The translations under genes were made by a program, and so were the position numbers. Below are positions 1 through 11,314 of a stretch of 64,000 bases of DNA, in pieces. The notes under the pieces are model-generated. The model searched no databases, was not told the origin of the DNA, and worked only from the letters and a program-made list of their open reading frames with translations. Where the stretch lies: the NCBI RefSeq assembly GCF_030867145.1, contig NC_134443.1:2728001-2792000 (forward strand), written 5' to 3'. Origin of the DNA: Opisthocomus hoazin. Taxonomy: Eukaryota; Chordata; Aves; Opisthocomiformes; Opisthocomidae. Every line of letters starts with the position of its first letter. The stretch's first letter is position 1.

Positions 1-300
1 ATATGCCTGAAATCCTTCTGAAGACCAGCACCAGCAGCTGGAATCCGGAGGGGGTGAGGAGAGGCGCTTCCAAGCCTCCTCTCTAAAATTAGACCGAAGA
101 CCGGCGCGGAGGAGTCTATAAAGAGCCTCGGGGGCTTTTTCTTTTTTTCACAGAGCCTCCACACGACCGTTGCACGTCGGCGCTGCGAAGCCGCATCCAT
201 TTTGTTTCATCCCTCATCGAGGGCTCCCGGCTTCGCAGCGGCCGCGGGCATTCCCGGGTAGGTGGTGCCAGCTCCGCTGGAGCCGTGCACGTGCCGGGAT
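1..300 (+). promoter_or_regulatory. CpG-rich patch with TATA-like motif, inverted repeat and splice-like sites
   Basis: TATAAAGAG at 117, a tract ending tttttctttttttcacag at 151, CpG-rich sequence, then CCCGG|GTAGGT near 258. This could be a non-coding first exon of GATAD2B or a regulatory island. It contains a perfect 13-bp inverted repeat (181-193 / 228-240). Function is inference. Confidence 0.25.
181..240. repeat. 13-bp perfect inverted repeat
   Basis: CGCTGCGAAGCCG at 181-193 and CGGCTTCGCAGCG at 228-240, separated by 34 bases including TCCATTTTGTTTCATCCCTC. Confidence 0.85.
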
Positions 301-3300
301 GGCTTAACAGGCTTTCGCTGGATGGAGGGTGCTCAGGTTTGAGTGCTTGTTTTGGGGCTGAACCCTGAAATTGTCCAATTTCGGAGTCCTGGTGGTAGAT
401 TCGAGGCAGCCCTCGCTTACAAACCCTGCCCGGTTCCTGGAGGTCGGAGGAGCGTCCTGCCGGGTGGTCGGAAGAGTTGTAAGAGTGGGGAGAGAGGCAT
501 CAAAAGACCGATAAGGTGGTGATGGCAAGCGAAAACCAGAGAAATTCTTGATTTGGGCTGAAATGAGCTGTGTCTCGGCCGGCCGCGCGGTGCAGCGGGG
601 AGCGGCGAGGCGGGAGGAAAGGTGCCCCGCTGTGCTCGGTGTCACGCGAGGGTCTGCCCCAAGCCGCGCGTGTCCTCGCTGGTTTTCGTCGCGGCGGTTG
701 GTGTGCTCGTAGCGGTTCTTTTCCTGCCTAGATTTTTCGTGCCTGGTCTCTAAGGGCAAAACCTCGCTGCTGCTGGGTACGCGGACGCGCGGTGCTGTCG
801 CTGCGGCGGCTGCCGGAGCCGTGCGCCGGTGCCTGTCGGGCGCCTGCGTTGAAGTAGCAGCTCGGTGCGGCGGCACCGGGGGCGGACGGTGCGAATAATA
901 AAATAACTCGTGGCTGCGTGACCTTTGGCTCAAGGGAAGAGTTAAAAAATGCCTTAAAACACCCGGTTCTGGGTGCTGTGGGGTCGGCGGTAGCGGCGCT
1001 GCTGGACGTGGGCTTCTGGGGCAAATTGTGACCGCAAGCGCAAACCGCCTGAAGCCGAGGAGTGTGTTTTTCCAGAGAATCCTGGATTTAGGCTTCGCTT
1101 TCACTGAATCTCAGAAAACGAGCGCAGGGATCCCGTTCCTTTGGGATTAGACCTGACCAAAACCCGTCTGTCAGCTCGGAAGAGCGTGCCGCTGCCTCCC
1201 GCCGGTGTGACCTCCCCGGGGCCTGGGGCTTTGGGCCGTGCCCGGGCCGTGCCTGGGAGCAGGGCAGCTGCCTGCTTTGGTACCCGAAGACAGAACGTTT
1301 GGACGCTTACCCTGCCTGGCGGTCAACGCTCCGGGCTGGGGTCGGGCGCTGGAAGCGGGATCTTCATCACCAAACTGGCATGAAGATAGTTACTTGCAGC
1401 GAGCAGAAACCCTGCTGCGTGCGGTGTCTCGCAGCGTTGCCGTTCCCGGTCCAAGTCTTTCCGGGCCCGATACTGCGGGCTCGGCCGGCCGGGATTCCCC
1501 CGGGAGCAGAGGGGCGCATCCCTCCTCCTCCCGAGGCGCGGAGAAGCAATCCACGGGCGCGGGGTCTCGGAGGACAGAGCTGAACCTCTTGCTGCTCTCT
1601 TGGTGAGCTCGTGTGTGGGGATCAGGCTTTCCACCCCGCTGCCGCCGAGCCCGGGCGCCTCTTGGTCGTGTCGCTACCATCAAGGAGACATGGAAGCGCG
1701 GTTCTTCAGGCTCCCAGCAAGGAGGGGGTACGTGTCCTCCCGAAACGCCTCACCTCGGAGACTAGATCTCGCTTTTTTCCCCAAAACTGTTCACCCTGGC
1801 GAGGTGCTTTGGGGTGTCGGGCAGCTCCGGCTCCCCGGTCACCTCCGGACCTCGCAAGCAGCTTTCTCGTCGACGTCCCGACAAAGCACACGTGCGAGAG
1901 CTCGCGTCCTCCCGTCGCGGAGCAGGGCAGACCCGGAGGGCGATGGGCGACCTGCACTCCTCCCGCCGCCCGGGTTTCTGCTGCTGGCGCGTTCTGGGTT
2001 CAACAGCGCGCTTGTCTTTCTTTTTCTCTCCTCCTTTTCACCGCTGCCTGACGCAGTTTGTAGGAGAAGAAAGATAATTCACTTTAATGAATTATAAAAC
2101 TTGTTTCACTGCAGTGGGTCTTCATTTTTCCTTTTGTCTGCAGCGGAGTCACTGTTTGAGTAGAATAAAATTAACTTAGTCCCCGAAAAGACAAAAGAGC
2201 TGGAACTCCTCGCTGCTGAGAGGAGCGGAGGGAGGGAGGGCGCAGGCCATTATCTGGAAGGCCCCATGTGCTTTGCCAGTCATAATGTTTTGGGGGTTGT
2301 TTTTTTTTGCAGTGTTGGGTTTTAAATGTAAACACTTCGCCATTTAAAAATGATTCTTTTATATATATTTTTTGTCTTGTTTTCCCAGTCAGTCGGTGAG
2401 AACTGCACGCGTGTATCCGGAAACAAACTGCGTAAAGTTAAGGAAACCCCGCAGCCTCCTTGCGAACGCCTGCGGGTGCGGCGGCTGCGCTCCGGCAGCC
2501 GCCCGCGATGAGCCGGGGGCTGGGGAAAAGCCGCTGGCCCTTCACGCTGCGCGGCTTGCTGCGTGATCGTGGGGAAATGGGACATTTACGCAGCAGAGGA
2601 TTTGTTAAGGTTGGGTGGCTGTCTTGATTCGGTGACGGCGTGAAGGTCCGCATCCAGGCTTGGCCTGGGGACGAGCTGGAGATCTGAGCATTCGCTGAGC
2701 TGCTCCCAGTTTGCTCCCAGTTTGCAGCCACCCTTTAGTGGTGGCTTGCAGCGGTGACCCGGGGCAGGGCGCAGCCCGCGCGGGTGGAGGTGCTGCTCCC
2801 GTGCGTGGAAGGAAGCCATCCGCTCCTGGGACACGGCTGGTAGCGCCTGGCTCACCTTGGTCCCAGCAGAGAGATGCTGCTCTTCAGATTTTTTTTTTTT
2901 AATTGTTGTTTTTAATTTTTGAGTGAAGGGAAATGAATCGGACAGACGCGGACTTTCAGAGAGGTTCAAAATGGTTGCTGGGGAATGGTCCCTTGTTGTT
3001 AAGTCCAAACCTAACGCGGTTTTCCCCTTCTGTGAATCACTCCTTAACTTGCTTCTTATGGAAGTCCCTGATTCTAATTTAATCTTGGAGACCTGACAAT
3101 TTCAAATACCTACTGGTGCGGCGCGAGTCCGACTGGGCATTTCAGTAGCTTGTTGTGCTACTCCCCGCAACACCTTCAGCACGCCAGCGGGCGCGCGGAC
3201 GAAGGCCGCACTTGGGTGTCCGTGGCGGGAGTCTCCGCTCTCGGTTCGCAGGCACCGGCTTCACGTGACGCTGCGTGTTGGGCAGCCCTGGAGCAACACG

Positions 3301-4082
3301 CGTGTCCGCTGAAACACGGGAGGGATGCCGGGACGCTCGTTTTCAGCGGAATGACTTCAACGGATGATCAAATCCTGAATTTCTTTAGCAAAACCGTTTT
3401 AAAATAACCTCCCTTCTGGGCTCAGCTGCATTTAGTCAGCGCGTTTTGCGGAGATTTGGATAAATGGAAGAACCAGCGGGTCGGGGAGCTTGCCACAAGC
3501 CACCGAGGATGACTTAAATTGCTGAGCACCATAGGGCAATTTTGGGTGTTTCTCTTGGTGTGCCGGCAAGCCCGTTTTCTCAACGGCTTGGGAACGGGTT
3601 TGGTTGGACCCCCAGCAGCCCCCGAACCCCTCGCTTTCTCTTCCCTGCGTGGACTTTGTTGTTGTTTTGCTCTCGCACTGGCTTCTTCGTGCTGATTGTA
3701 CTTGCTTTACTCTCATTTAGTCCAAAATGCTCCAAAATGCGTGGGCCCAAAGTGCCGCTCGCTCGCTTTGCGTTTCAGCGCTGGGAACAACTGGACTGGG
3801 AAGCGGGCGGCTGCTGGACGTGGCGAGCTTCCCACGCTTTGTGGTGAGGATGGGAACAGGACTGCCGGCCGTTCGCTTTCCGGTGGGGCAGCGCCGTGAT
3901 GAGAACGCGCAGCGCAGCTCGTCGTGGCGGCACGGATGGCGACCGGCCTGTTCAGATTGCCGTCGGGAGCGAGCGAGGGGAGCGAACCTTGGCACCGCGC
4001 TGAGAACTCCCAGGGAGATCGGTCAAGGGACGGAGCTGAGCCTTGGCTGCGTCACTTGTTAGAGGGAATCGATCGTTATTTA
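301..4082. other. Non-coding upstream or intronic DNA
   Basis: GC-rich with many CpGs to about 2050, then mixed composition. A short palindrome ATAATTCA-CTTTAA-TGAATTAT lies at 2074-2095. No gene, RNA or transposon recognised. Confidence 0.6.
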
Positions 4083-4597
4083 TCTGCAGGGCTGTGTCCA
4101 GTGCTGGGCTCCCCAGTTCAAGAAAGATGAGGAGCTACTGGAGAGAGTCCAGCGCAGGGCTGCGAGGATGAGGAGGGCACTGGAGCATCTCTCCTCCGAG
4201 GAGAGGCTGAGGGAGCTGGGCTTGTTCAGCCTGGAGAAGAGAAGGCTGAGAGGGGACCTAATAAATGCTTTACAAATATCTGCAGGGTGGGTGTCAGGAG
4301 GATGGGGCCAGGCTCTTTCCAGTGGTGCCCAGCGACAGGACAAGGGGCAACGGGCACAAACTGGAGCAGAGGAAGGTCCAGCTGAACCCGAGGAAGAACT
4401 TCTTCTGTCTGAGGGTGACGGAGCCCTGGCCCAGGCTGCCCAGGGAGGCTGTGGAGTCTCCTTCTCTGGAGATATTCCAACCCCCCTGGCCGCGGTGCTG
4501 TGCAGCCTGCTCTGGGTGACCCTGCTTGGGCAGGGGGCTGGGCTGGGGGACCCACAGACGTGCCTTCCAACCCCAACCATTCTGTGATTCTGTGATT
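4083..4597 (+). mobile_element. CR1 LINE 3' fragment, + orientation
   Basis: From GCAGGGCTGTGTCCAGTGCT through GGAGAAGAGAAGGCTGAGAG and GGTGACGGAGCCCTGGCCCA to the ATTCTGTGATTCTGTGAT end. About 515 bp; no ORF2 catalytic sequence. Confidence 0.96.
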
Positions 4598-7113
4598 TCA
4601 GAGGAGTTAACCCCAGACCTGGGCTGAACTTTAGTGGGGTTCTGCTGGCTGTGACCCCCCTGGAGAAAAGGAAAGAGCTGGGAATGGGCTGGCGGTCTTT
4701 TCCTGGTCGGCGTTGTTCTGCTTCATGTGAGTTTGCTGGTGAAACCTTGTGAACCAATTCCTTGGCCTTGAGATGAGCGGGCCCTAAAGTAGCACTGAAT
4801 GGTAAATTTGAAAAAAACCCCAACCCCCAACCTTCCCTCATGTAATCATCTTCCAGTTTTACCAAAATGGTTTTCAGAGTACTTGTTGGTCTGAAGCTGT
4901 GTTATGATTATGACAATCATCTGCTTGCTATTAGCTAGTGAGGAGGAAGGAAAGAAAGTCCAGAAAACGTGAAGAGGAGGGGGATCTGGTCCTGGATCCC
5001 TCTGTTTCGGAGGAGAAGAGGCAGCTGGGGTGACAGATTTGTAACCAAAGGACGGCGCAAGTGGGGAGTGAGCAACGAGGGGAGAGATGGGTCCTGGTGA
5101 GCCCCAGCCTGTTCCCACTCCCAGGACCCAGCGCTGTCCCGCTCGGGTCCTGCTGCCTCGCAGGCTTTCCGGTGCTCCCTGGCACAGCGGTGAGCAGTCA
5201 CACTCCACAGGACCAGCTATTTTTTTCCCCCCAGAAAACCGATTAGGAGAGATTTATTGTTCTTAGATGTGTTGATTTGAGCTAACAGCAGGGCAGATGC
5301 AGGTCTGTATCCTGACCTGTGCTTTAGTCCTTCGGTTCTGCCTGGAGATTCAGCGCAGGGTTTAGGCGACGCTGAGGGGTGCTGCTGCCCGTGTCCCCAT
5401 CCTTCCGCAACACGGGGACGTTGCTGCGTTGAATTGCTGACTTTATTCTGATAGTTACACCACCAACAGCTGTCTGTCCTTGGATGATTCGTTCTGGCTG
5501 AATTGAAAATGCAGTAGAAGCGGTGTAATTAAATCTTTTTCTCCTCCCCAATGACTATCGTGACGTTTACCGCTCCTCGGATCGTGAGCTTGCTGCTTGG
5601 CGTCCCTTCGTACAACGGGTCGGTGTGTGCAGGGAGCCTTCCTGCCTCCGTCACGCTGGGCGTTGGGAGTCCTCTGGGCTCGGCCTCGTGGCCAGCCTGT
5701 CCCCTCAGACCCACCCTCTGCTCTTCGTCTCTGGCACCCTTCTCCCGCGCCGTTACATGCCATGGGGTCCTCGCGTGTCGCCGGTGTCGGGAGCGTTGCC
5801 CAGTTTCATGGCGTATTTTGGGGTGGTGGCACCGTCGTTGCCGCCTGGGCCGGTGCGTGGTGGTCGGATCACGGGCTACACCTTGCCCTGCGGTTACTGA
5901 GGCACCACGTTACGTTAGTCCTTTAACGAGCACCTTTACAATTCAAACTTTCCAAATACTTCGTCCCGATAAATTAACGACAGGCAGTCGCACCCGGGTC
6001 GGCCGCCTCTTTCTTACCGTCCTGGTTTGGCGCCTGGGAAGGCTTGAAGGTTTGCCCCCCGCGAGACCCTTGCCCCCCGTCCTTTGCGGGTGATACCGAG
6101 GAATCGCTGTAGAAGCGTAAACGAAGAGAAGCTGGGGACCGGTGGGCTAATGGCCCGGCAGAGCGAGGGGCGTGGGGAGAGGTTTCTCCGCGATGCATCA
6201 CCTGCAGATAATGGGCTGGGTTCGGGAAGCAGAGCCGCATAAAAGCAGCTATTGTTAGCACTTTCGCAGACTTCGTCAAAGGCCTTTTCATACTGGAAAC
6301 AGAAGCACCCAGAGGATGGGTCCTTATGAAAGGACCCTAAAATTCAATTAAATGAACAGTCCAGTGATGTTTTACCAATACCTTTCCCCGTCCTGGCCGT
6401 AAAGATCTCTCAGAAGCCTTGCCACAGCGGGATGAAGGACAGGGCAGGAGGAGAGATGTGAGGCATCTTCAGCCGCCCCGGATTTGTTGGAAGCAGTTTA
6501 TTCCCTGCCGAATCTCCACACGCCTTGAAACAAGGATGAAAGGTCTGGAGGAAGACGGGGAGTATGGAAAAAGCCTGAAACGGTCCGAAAAATCAGAGAA
6601 TGGAAACGGCTGAGGACAGAGGAAAACGCCAAAGAGCCTTTCTGCCGTGGTGGGCTGATGTCGGTGAGGAGGCGAGATAAGGAAGGGTAGGATGGAGGTT
6701 TCCCTCGAGGGCACCGTCTGAGGTAGCGCAGTGTCCTCCTTGAGACCCGCTGATGCTTCTCCAAGCTGTGGTGAAGAAAGGAGGAGCTGCAGGGCTGGGC
6801 AGAGTCCCGCTGCGGCGTACGGGGAGGTGAACACGAGCGAGCACCAGTGCAGAGGCTGGGGCTGCACCTGCACCCGGGGCTGGGGAACCGAGTTTTGGCT
6901 GCGAAGACTCCCGGCCGAGGACATGGTGCGTAGGCGTGAGTGTTGGGTCAGCCAAACCGCCTCGGTTCGGGGTTTTAAATGAGGAGAGGGTCAGCTTTGT
7001 GGGTAATGGGAGCCAAGCAGCGTTGTGTTAAAGGTAAGGGCAGCCCGCGGAGGGAAAGGAAAACCGGTGCCGGGATGTTGGCGAGACGCTGCCTCCGGCC
7101 CCAGCTGGACTTG
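4598..7113. other. Non-coding upstream or intronic DNA
   Basis: No exon, RNA gene or repeat family recognised; moderately GC-rich, single-copy appearance. Confidence 0.6.
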
Positions 7114-7715
7114 AGAATCACAGAATCACAGAATGTTCGGGGTTGGCAGGGACCTCTGTGGGTCACCCAGCCCAACCCCTGCCCAAGCAGGGTCACCCAG
7201 AGCTGCACAGCACCGCGGCCAGGGGGTTGGAATATCTCCAGAGAAGGAGACTCCACAGCCTCCCTGGGCGGCCTGGGCCAGGGCTCCGTCACCCTCAGAG
7301 GGAAGAAGTTCTTCCTCGGGTTCAGCTGGAGCTTCCTCTGCTCCAGTTTGTGCCCGTTGCCCCTTGTCCTGTCGCTGGGCACCACTGGAAAGAGTCTGGC
7401 CCCGGCCTCCTGACCTCCACCCTGCAGATATTTAGAGGCATTTCTAAGGTCCCCTCTCAGCCTTCTCTTCTCCAGGCTGAACAAGCTCAGCTCCCTCAGC
7501 CTCTCCTCGTAGCAGAGATGCTCCAGTCCCCTCCTCATCCTCGTAGCCCTCCGCTGGACTCTCTCCAGTAGCTCCTCGTCTTTCTTGAACTGGGGAGCCC
7601 AGCACTGGACCCAGCACTGCAGATGGGGCCTCCCCAGGGCAGAGCAGAGGGGGAGGAGAACCTCCCTCGCCCTGCTGCCCACACTCCTCCTCATGCACCC
7701 CAGGGTGCCATTGGA
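7114..7715 (-). mobile_element. CR1 LINE 3' fragment, - orientation
   Basis: Starts AGAATCACAGAATCACAGAA and continues to GCACCCCAGGGTGCCATTGG; about 600 bp, including the segment upstream of the usual truncation point (GCAGATGGGGCCTCCCCAGG). Confidence 0.96.
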
Positions 7716-9643
7716 GAAGCTCTTCCCAGGTGTCGCTGTGTAGGTGTTGTCCCCGGATTGAGCAGAACCGTGACAGACGAGTGGTTGCTCGCTGGGAGAA
7801 GCCGCGCTTGCCCGTCGCTGCGTGGAGGGGCCCTTCCCACCGGCGATGACCACCAACCGCGGCTTCTTCGCGCCGCGTGGAGGAGAGGTTTCCTAACGGG
7901 ATGCCACCTTTTTCCCCCAGAGACCCCAGACCACACCATTTCTTCAAGCAGAACCTCGGCGTTTCTGAAGACTTCTCAGCCCTGATGCGCTTGGGCTTTC
8001 TCTGAAAAATCAGCATTTTGTTACCCTGCGGTTCCTCTGCAGCCTCCTGTGAGCTGCCGCTCGCTCTGCGCGTTTGCAGTGGACGAAGCCTGGAAACAAG
8101 TCTTACTGGGGCCCAAACCACCCCCTCATTAGTTTATAAATCTATAGTAACTACCATGTAATTAAAGCCTAATTAGTTATTTCCCCCTTTGTAAACGAAA
8201 TTGTTCCGTTTTATCTAATAAAGGCGAACTCGGGTAGTACCAGTGCTTGGAGTGGCATTGAAACTCCGCTTAATTACCGGCTCCTCTGCAGCCCGTGGGG
8301 TGAGGAAAGACGTGATCGGCACCGGGTGTTACCGATTACACGGTTATTTGTGCGCTGTGTAAGAGCTTTATTTTTAGCAGATGATTTGATAAGGCTCTCG
8401 GCGTGTAAAACCAGCGAAACCCGGGTGCGCTGCCTTGGAAAAGACGCAGTTTGTGCGTTGGTCCCTTCTGCTTGCCCCACAGCTGAGTGAAGCGCGGTGC
8501 TAGCACTGATGACACGCGGGGAGCCTCTCCGAATCGACGCCCGCGCGCTTGTTAACCTTTGATTAGCACCATTTTGTGATTTGCAACCCAAAATGGCAGG
8601 TTCCCGTTGCGTCAGTCCTCGCCGCCGCCCGGTCCCACCAACTGTTCTCAGCTGAACCGCGGAGGTGCCGATTCCCCCTCCCTGCTTGGCAGAGCCGGGC
8701 CTGTGCTGGGTTTTGGGGTGATCCGGCTGTTCGCCGGCTCTGGAAAACGCTGGAACCCGCTCCTGGTGGGGAGGGCTTAGACCAGACCAGTCCCGACAAA
8801 GGGTGAGGTGCGGGGAGGCCCGCGGCTCCCTTTGGCTCGGAGCTTTAAATGGTAAAGTGGGTTGGAGGTATAAATAACAAACGGTCAGAGGTGTTGGAGA
8901 TGCCTTGGGAAAAGGAGACGGTCGTCCAAAAAAATTCTGCTCTGAGCCTTTTAGCCGGTTTCTGGCGAGGCCTCGGTCGCCCTCGGGGCAGGGTGCGTGG
9001 CGGTCGCCCAGCGTCGCTGCGCGTCGGGCTCTCCGGCTCGCCGCTCCTCCGTTCCGGCTCGCGCAGACCGGGCGATATCGGTTTTATTTCTGCTTTCAGT
9101 GTCCAGAAACCGAATTTGATAATCCCGATTGTATAAAAAGCTGAGAGGCTAGCGGAGCTGGACCGAGACAAATGCGAATGGCTTCTGTCCTGGAGGAGCT
9201 GCTGGGTGTGCTGGATGCTCAAAATGCTCGTTAATCCCTTAACGAGGCCCAAGCTCGTCCCCGTCACCCTCACTGCGCCTTCCTCCCGCCTGTCATCGTC
9301 GGTCGCTTGCTTCCGTCTCGGGCGTCCCTCCCTTGGCCGCAGGGCCCCGCGCTGGTGCCGCCGGGCGAGGGGCCGCGGGAATCGGTGGTCTTTGGGTGAA
9401 ACGGCCGGGCCTGGGGTTTGGCAGAGCCGCTCTCTGCCGAGTCCGCTCCCCGGTGCCTGCGCCGCCAGCCACGACCCTGCCGAGTCTTCCTCTCTGACGA
9501 AGGAGGGAGGATGAGATGCCAAACCCGCGGCCGGCGTCTCCATCGGGATGTTGGAAACCGGTGGCCGCTGTCCCAGCGGAGCAGGGACGCAGGCGCCCGT
9601 GCCGCCGGCCCAGCCTCGTGCCATCCCTCGGCGTCCGCGCCGG
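7716..9643. other. Non-coding DNA with an AT-rich TAAT cluster
   Basis: Single copy. At 8128-8226 an AT-rich patch carries several TAAT/ATTA cores (CATTAGTTTATAAATCTATA, GTAATTAAAGCCTAATTAGT) in otherwise GC-rich DNA. No coding sequence recognised. Confidence 0.55.
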
Positions 9644-9893
9644 GACCGGCGTGCCATGAGCCTGGCGACGGCGGCGATGCTCCGACACCCAGCGACCGGC
9701 GTGCCATGAGCTGGGTGACGGCGGCGATGCTCCGACACCCAGGGACCGGCGTGCCATGAGCTGGGTCATGGCGGCGATGCTCCGACACCCAGCGACCGGC
9801 GTGCCACGAGCCGGGCGATGGTGGCGATGCTCCGACACCCAGCGACCGGCGTGCCACGAGCCGGGCGACGGCGGCGATGCTCCGACAGCTCGG
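9644..9893 (+). repeat. 50-bp tandem repeat, 5 copies
   Basis: Units beginning GACCGGCGTGCCATGAGC start at 9644, 9694, 9744, 9794 and 9844, exactly 50 bp apart, with few differences (CATGAG/CACGAG; CTGGG/CCGGG). Each unit has several CpGs and a GGCGGCGATGCTCC core. Confidence 0.96.
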
Positions 9894-10156
9894 GGCACGG
9901 GGGTATTTTTTTTTGGGGTGGAATGAGGGGAGCGAAGCCCCGCGTGCGCCCGGCTCGGTGCGCAGAGCGTCGAGGGCCCCGGCCGTTGTGTTTTGCGGGA
10001 GCGAAGCGGTTAAAATACCATCAGAGGAAAGGAGCTCTCATGAATGAAGACAAAGTTTGGCGGGGGGCCAGGGGCTGCTGGCGGCCGGGGGAGGGAGGGA
10101 GGGCGGGCGGGAGGGAGGGGGCGGCAGCCAACTGCCTCTTCCACCGCAACCCACTT

Positions 10157-10293
10157 GAAAAAAAAAAAAAAAAAATTAAAAAAAATAATAAAAAAAAAAA
10201 ATTAAGAGATAATTCCATGTCCTGAGGTTACAAACCGGCTGCAACTGGTTTTTTTTTTTCTCTCTCTCTCTCTCTCTTTTTTTTTTTTTTTCC
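10157..10293. repeat. A-run / T-run pair with (CT)n microsatellite
   Basis: A-rich stretch 10157-10202, T-rich stretch 10250-10293 interrupted by about nine CT dinucleotides (10259-10277). The two could pair as a long imperfect hairpin. Confidence 0.8.
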
Positions 10294-10299
10294 TCTCTT

Positions 10300-10614
10300 T
10301 TTCCCTGCCCCGCGAGGCATCATGGGTAAAAGTAAGCATCCCCCTTTTCTTTTGTTTAATATAACAGTACGGCGCATGATTGGCAGGGAAGTGCCCGCTC
10401 GGAGACAGGGCTGCTGCAGGTCCCTGGAGGGGGATGGCACGCGGGGCCGCCCATGCTCTGCCGAGAGGGCTCCTCGTCAAAAAACCTTGGCTCTTCCTCG
10501 CCCTCCTCTCCCCCCTTCCCGCTCCGCCGGCCCCGCTCCCCGGCTCTCCTCTCCCCCCTGCTTTTCTCCCTAATTTTCTTGACAACTAGAGGAGGCAGCA
10601 GGAATATTGTACCT
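10300..10614 (+). other. Candidate non-coding GATAD2B 5' exon ending at a strong donor
   Basis: ATATTGTACCT|GTAAGTATT at 10615 is a near-perfect splice donor at the edge of a CpG-rich region. The first coding exon begins one base before its ATG, so at least one upstream exon is required. The start of this candidate is unknown; no transcript evidence is available. Confidence 0.2.
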
Positions 10615-11170
10615 GTAAGTATTCTTTAGACTGTCCTCTTTTTATTTCATTTCATTTTTTAACAGACAAAAGGCTCTTTATGGGTTATCGGATCTGCTTT
10701 TTCTCTTTTTTTTTTTCTTTTTTAACATGAGTTTGGCAGCTAAATGTAATGTCTTTACAGAATATTTTAAGGAGAAAAGTAGCACTGTTGCTTGTATTTG
10801 CTGTTGGAGTGGTTCCCTTCCCCCTTCCCCCCCCCCGCCACATCCCCACCACTCTCCAGGCTCCTACCGTCGCTCTTCTGCCGGAATTGCTCAATCCGAC
10901 CCTCCCCGCTCCGCCGCTGCAAGGGACGCCTGATTTGGGGTATTTAAAAAAAGAATAATCATTTTTTTTTCTTGCGCCTGTAGTGCTGAGGGTTTGATGT
11001 ACCAGCATCCCACCCTCCCTTTAATTGATGATGACGATGATGATGATGGCACCCCAGCCCCGCCGCGGCACCGGCCGGCGGCTGACGGGCGCGCGGGGCT
11101 GGCGGCCGGCGCGCAGGAGCGTGCGGCGCGCACAAAGGCCGGGCCCGCAGTCGAGGAAATCGCGGCGCAT

Positions 11171-11200
11171 TATATAAGGGAGCCTGCGTCATCCCCGGCT
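11171..11200 (+). promoter_or_regulatory. Candidate TATA promoter in a CpG island
   Basis: TATATAAGG at 11171-11179, a CRE-like TGCGTCA at 11185-11191 and a CpG-rich flank (about 11040-11300). A start near 11200 would give a transcript whose first ATG (11243) is in strong context (A at -3, G at +4). Confidence 0.35.
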
Positions 11201-11242
11201 CGCGCAGCCTGACGGATGGGCTGGCGAGGAGAGCGGCGCAGG

Positions 11243-11314
11243 ATGGAGCCCAGCGCGCCCTGGCCCCCCGCTCCTTTCCTCCCAGCCGCCTTCTGTGATT
11301 TTTTTCCTCGCTGA
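11243..11314 (+). CDS. Possible 23-codon short ORF (uORF-like) after the TATA motif
   Basis: ATG in strong context, 23 codons, TGA at 11312-11314; peptide MEPSAPWPPAPFLPAAFCDF then FPR. No family recognised; if transcribed it could act as an upstream ORF. Very uncertain. Confidence 0.12.
   Translation: MEPSAPWPPAPFLPAAFCDFFPR

Noticed and set aside
304..1104. 266-codon minus-strand open frame
   Set aside because: Arg/Pro/Thr-rich composition expected by chance in CpG-rich DNA; no family similarity, splice context or conservation signal seen.
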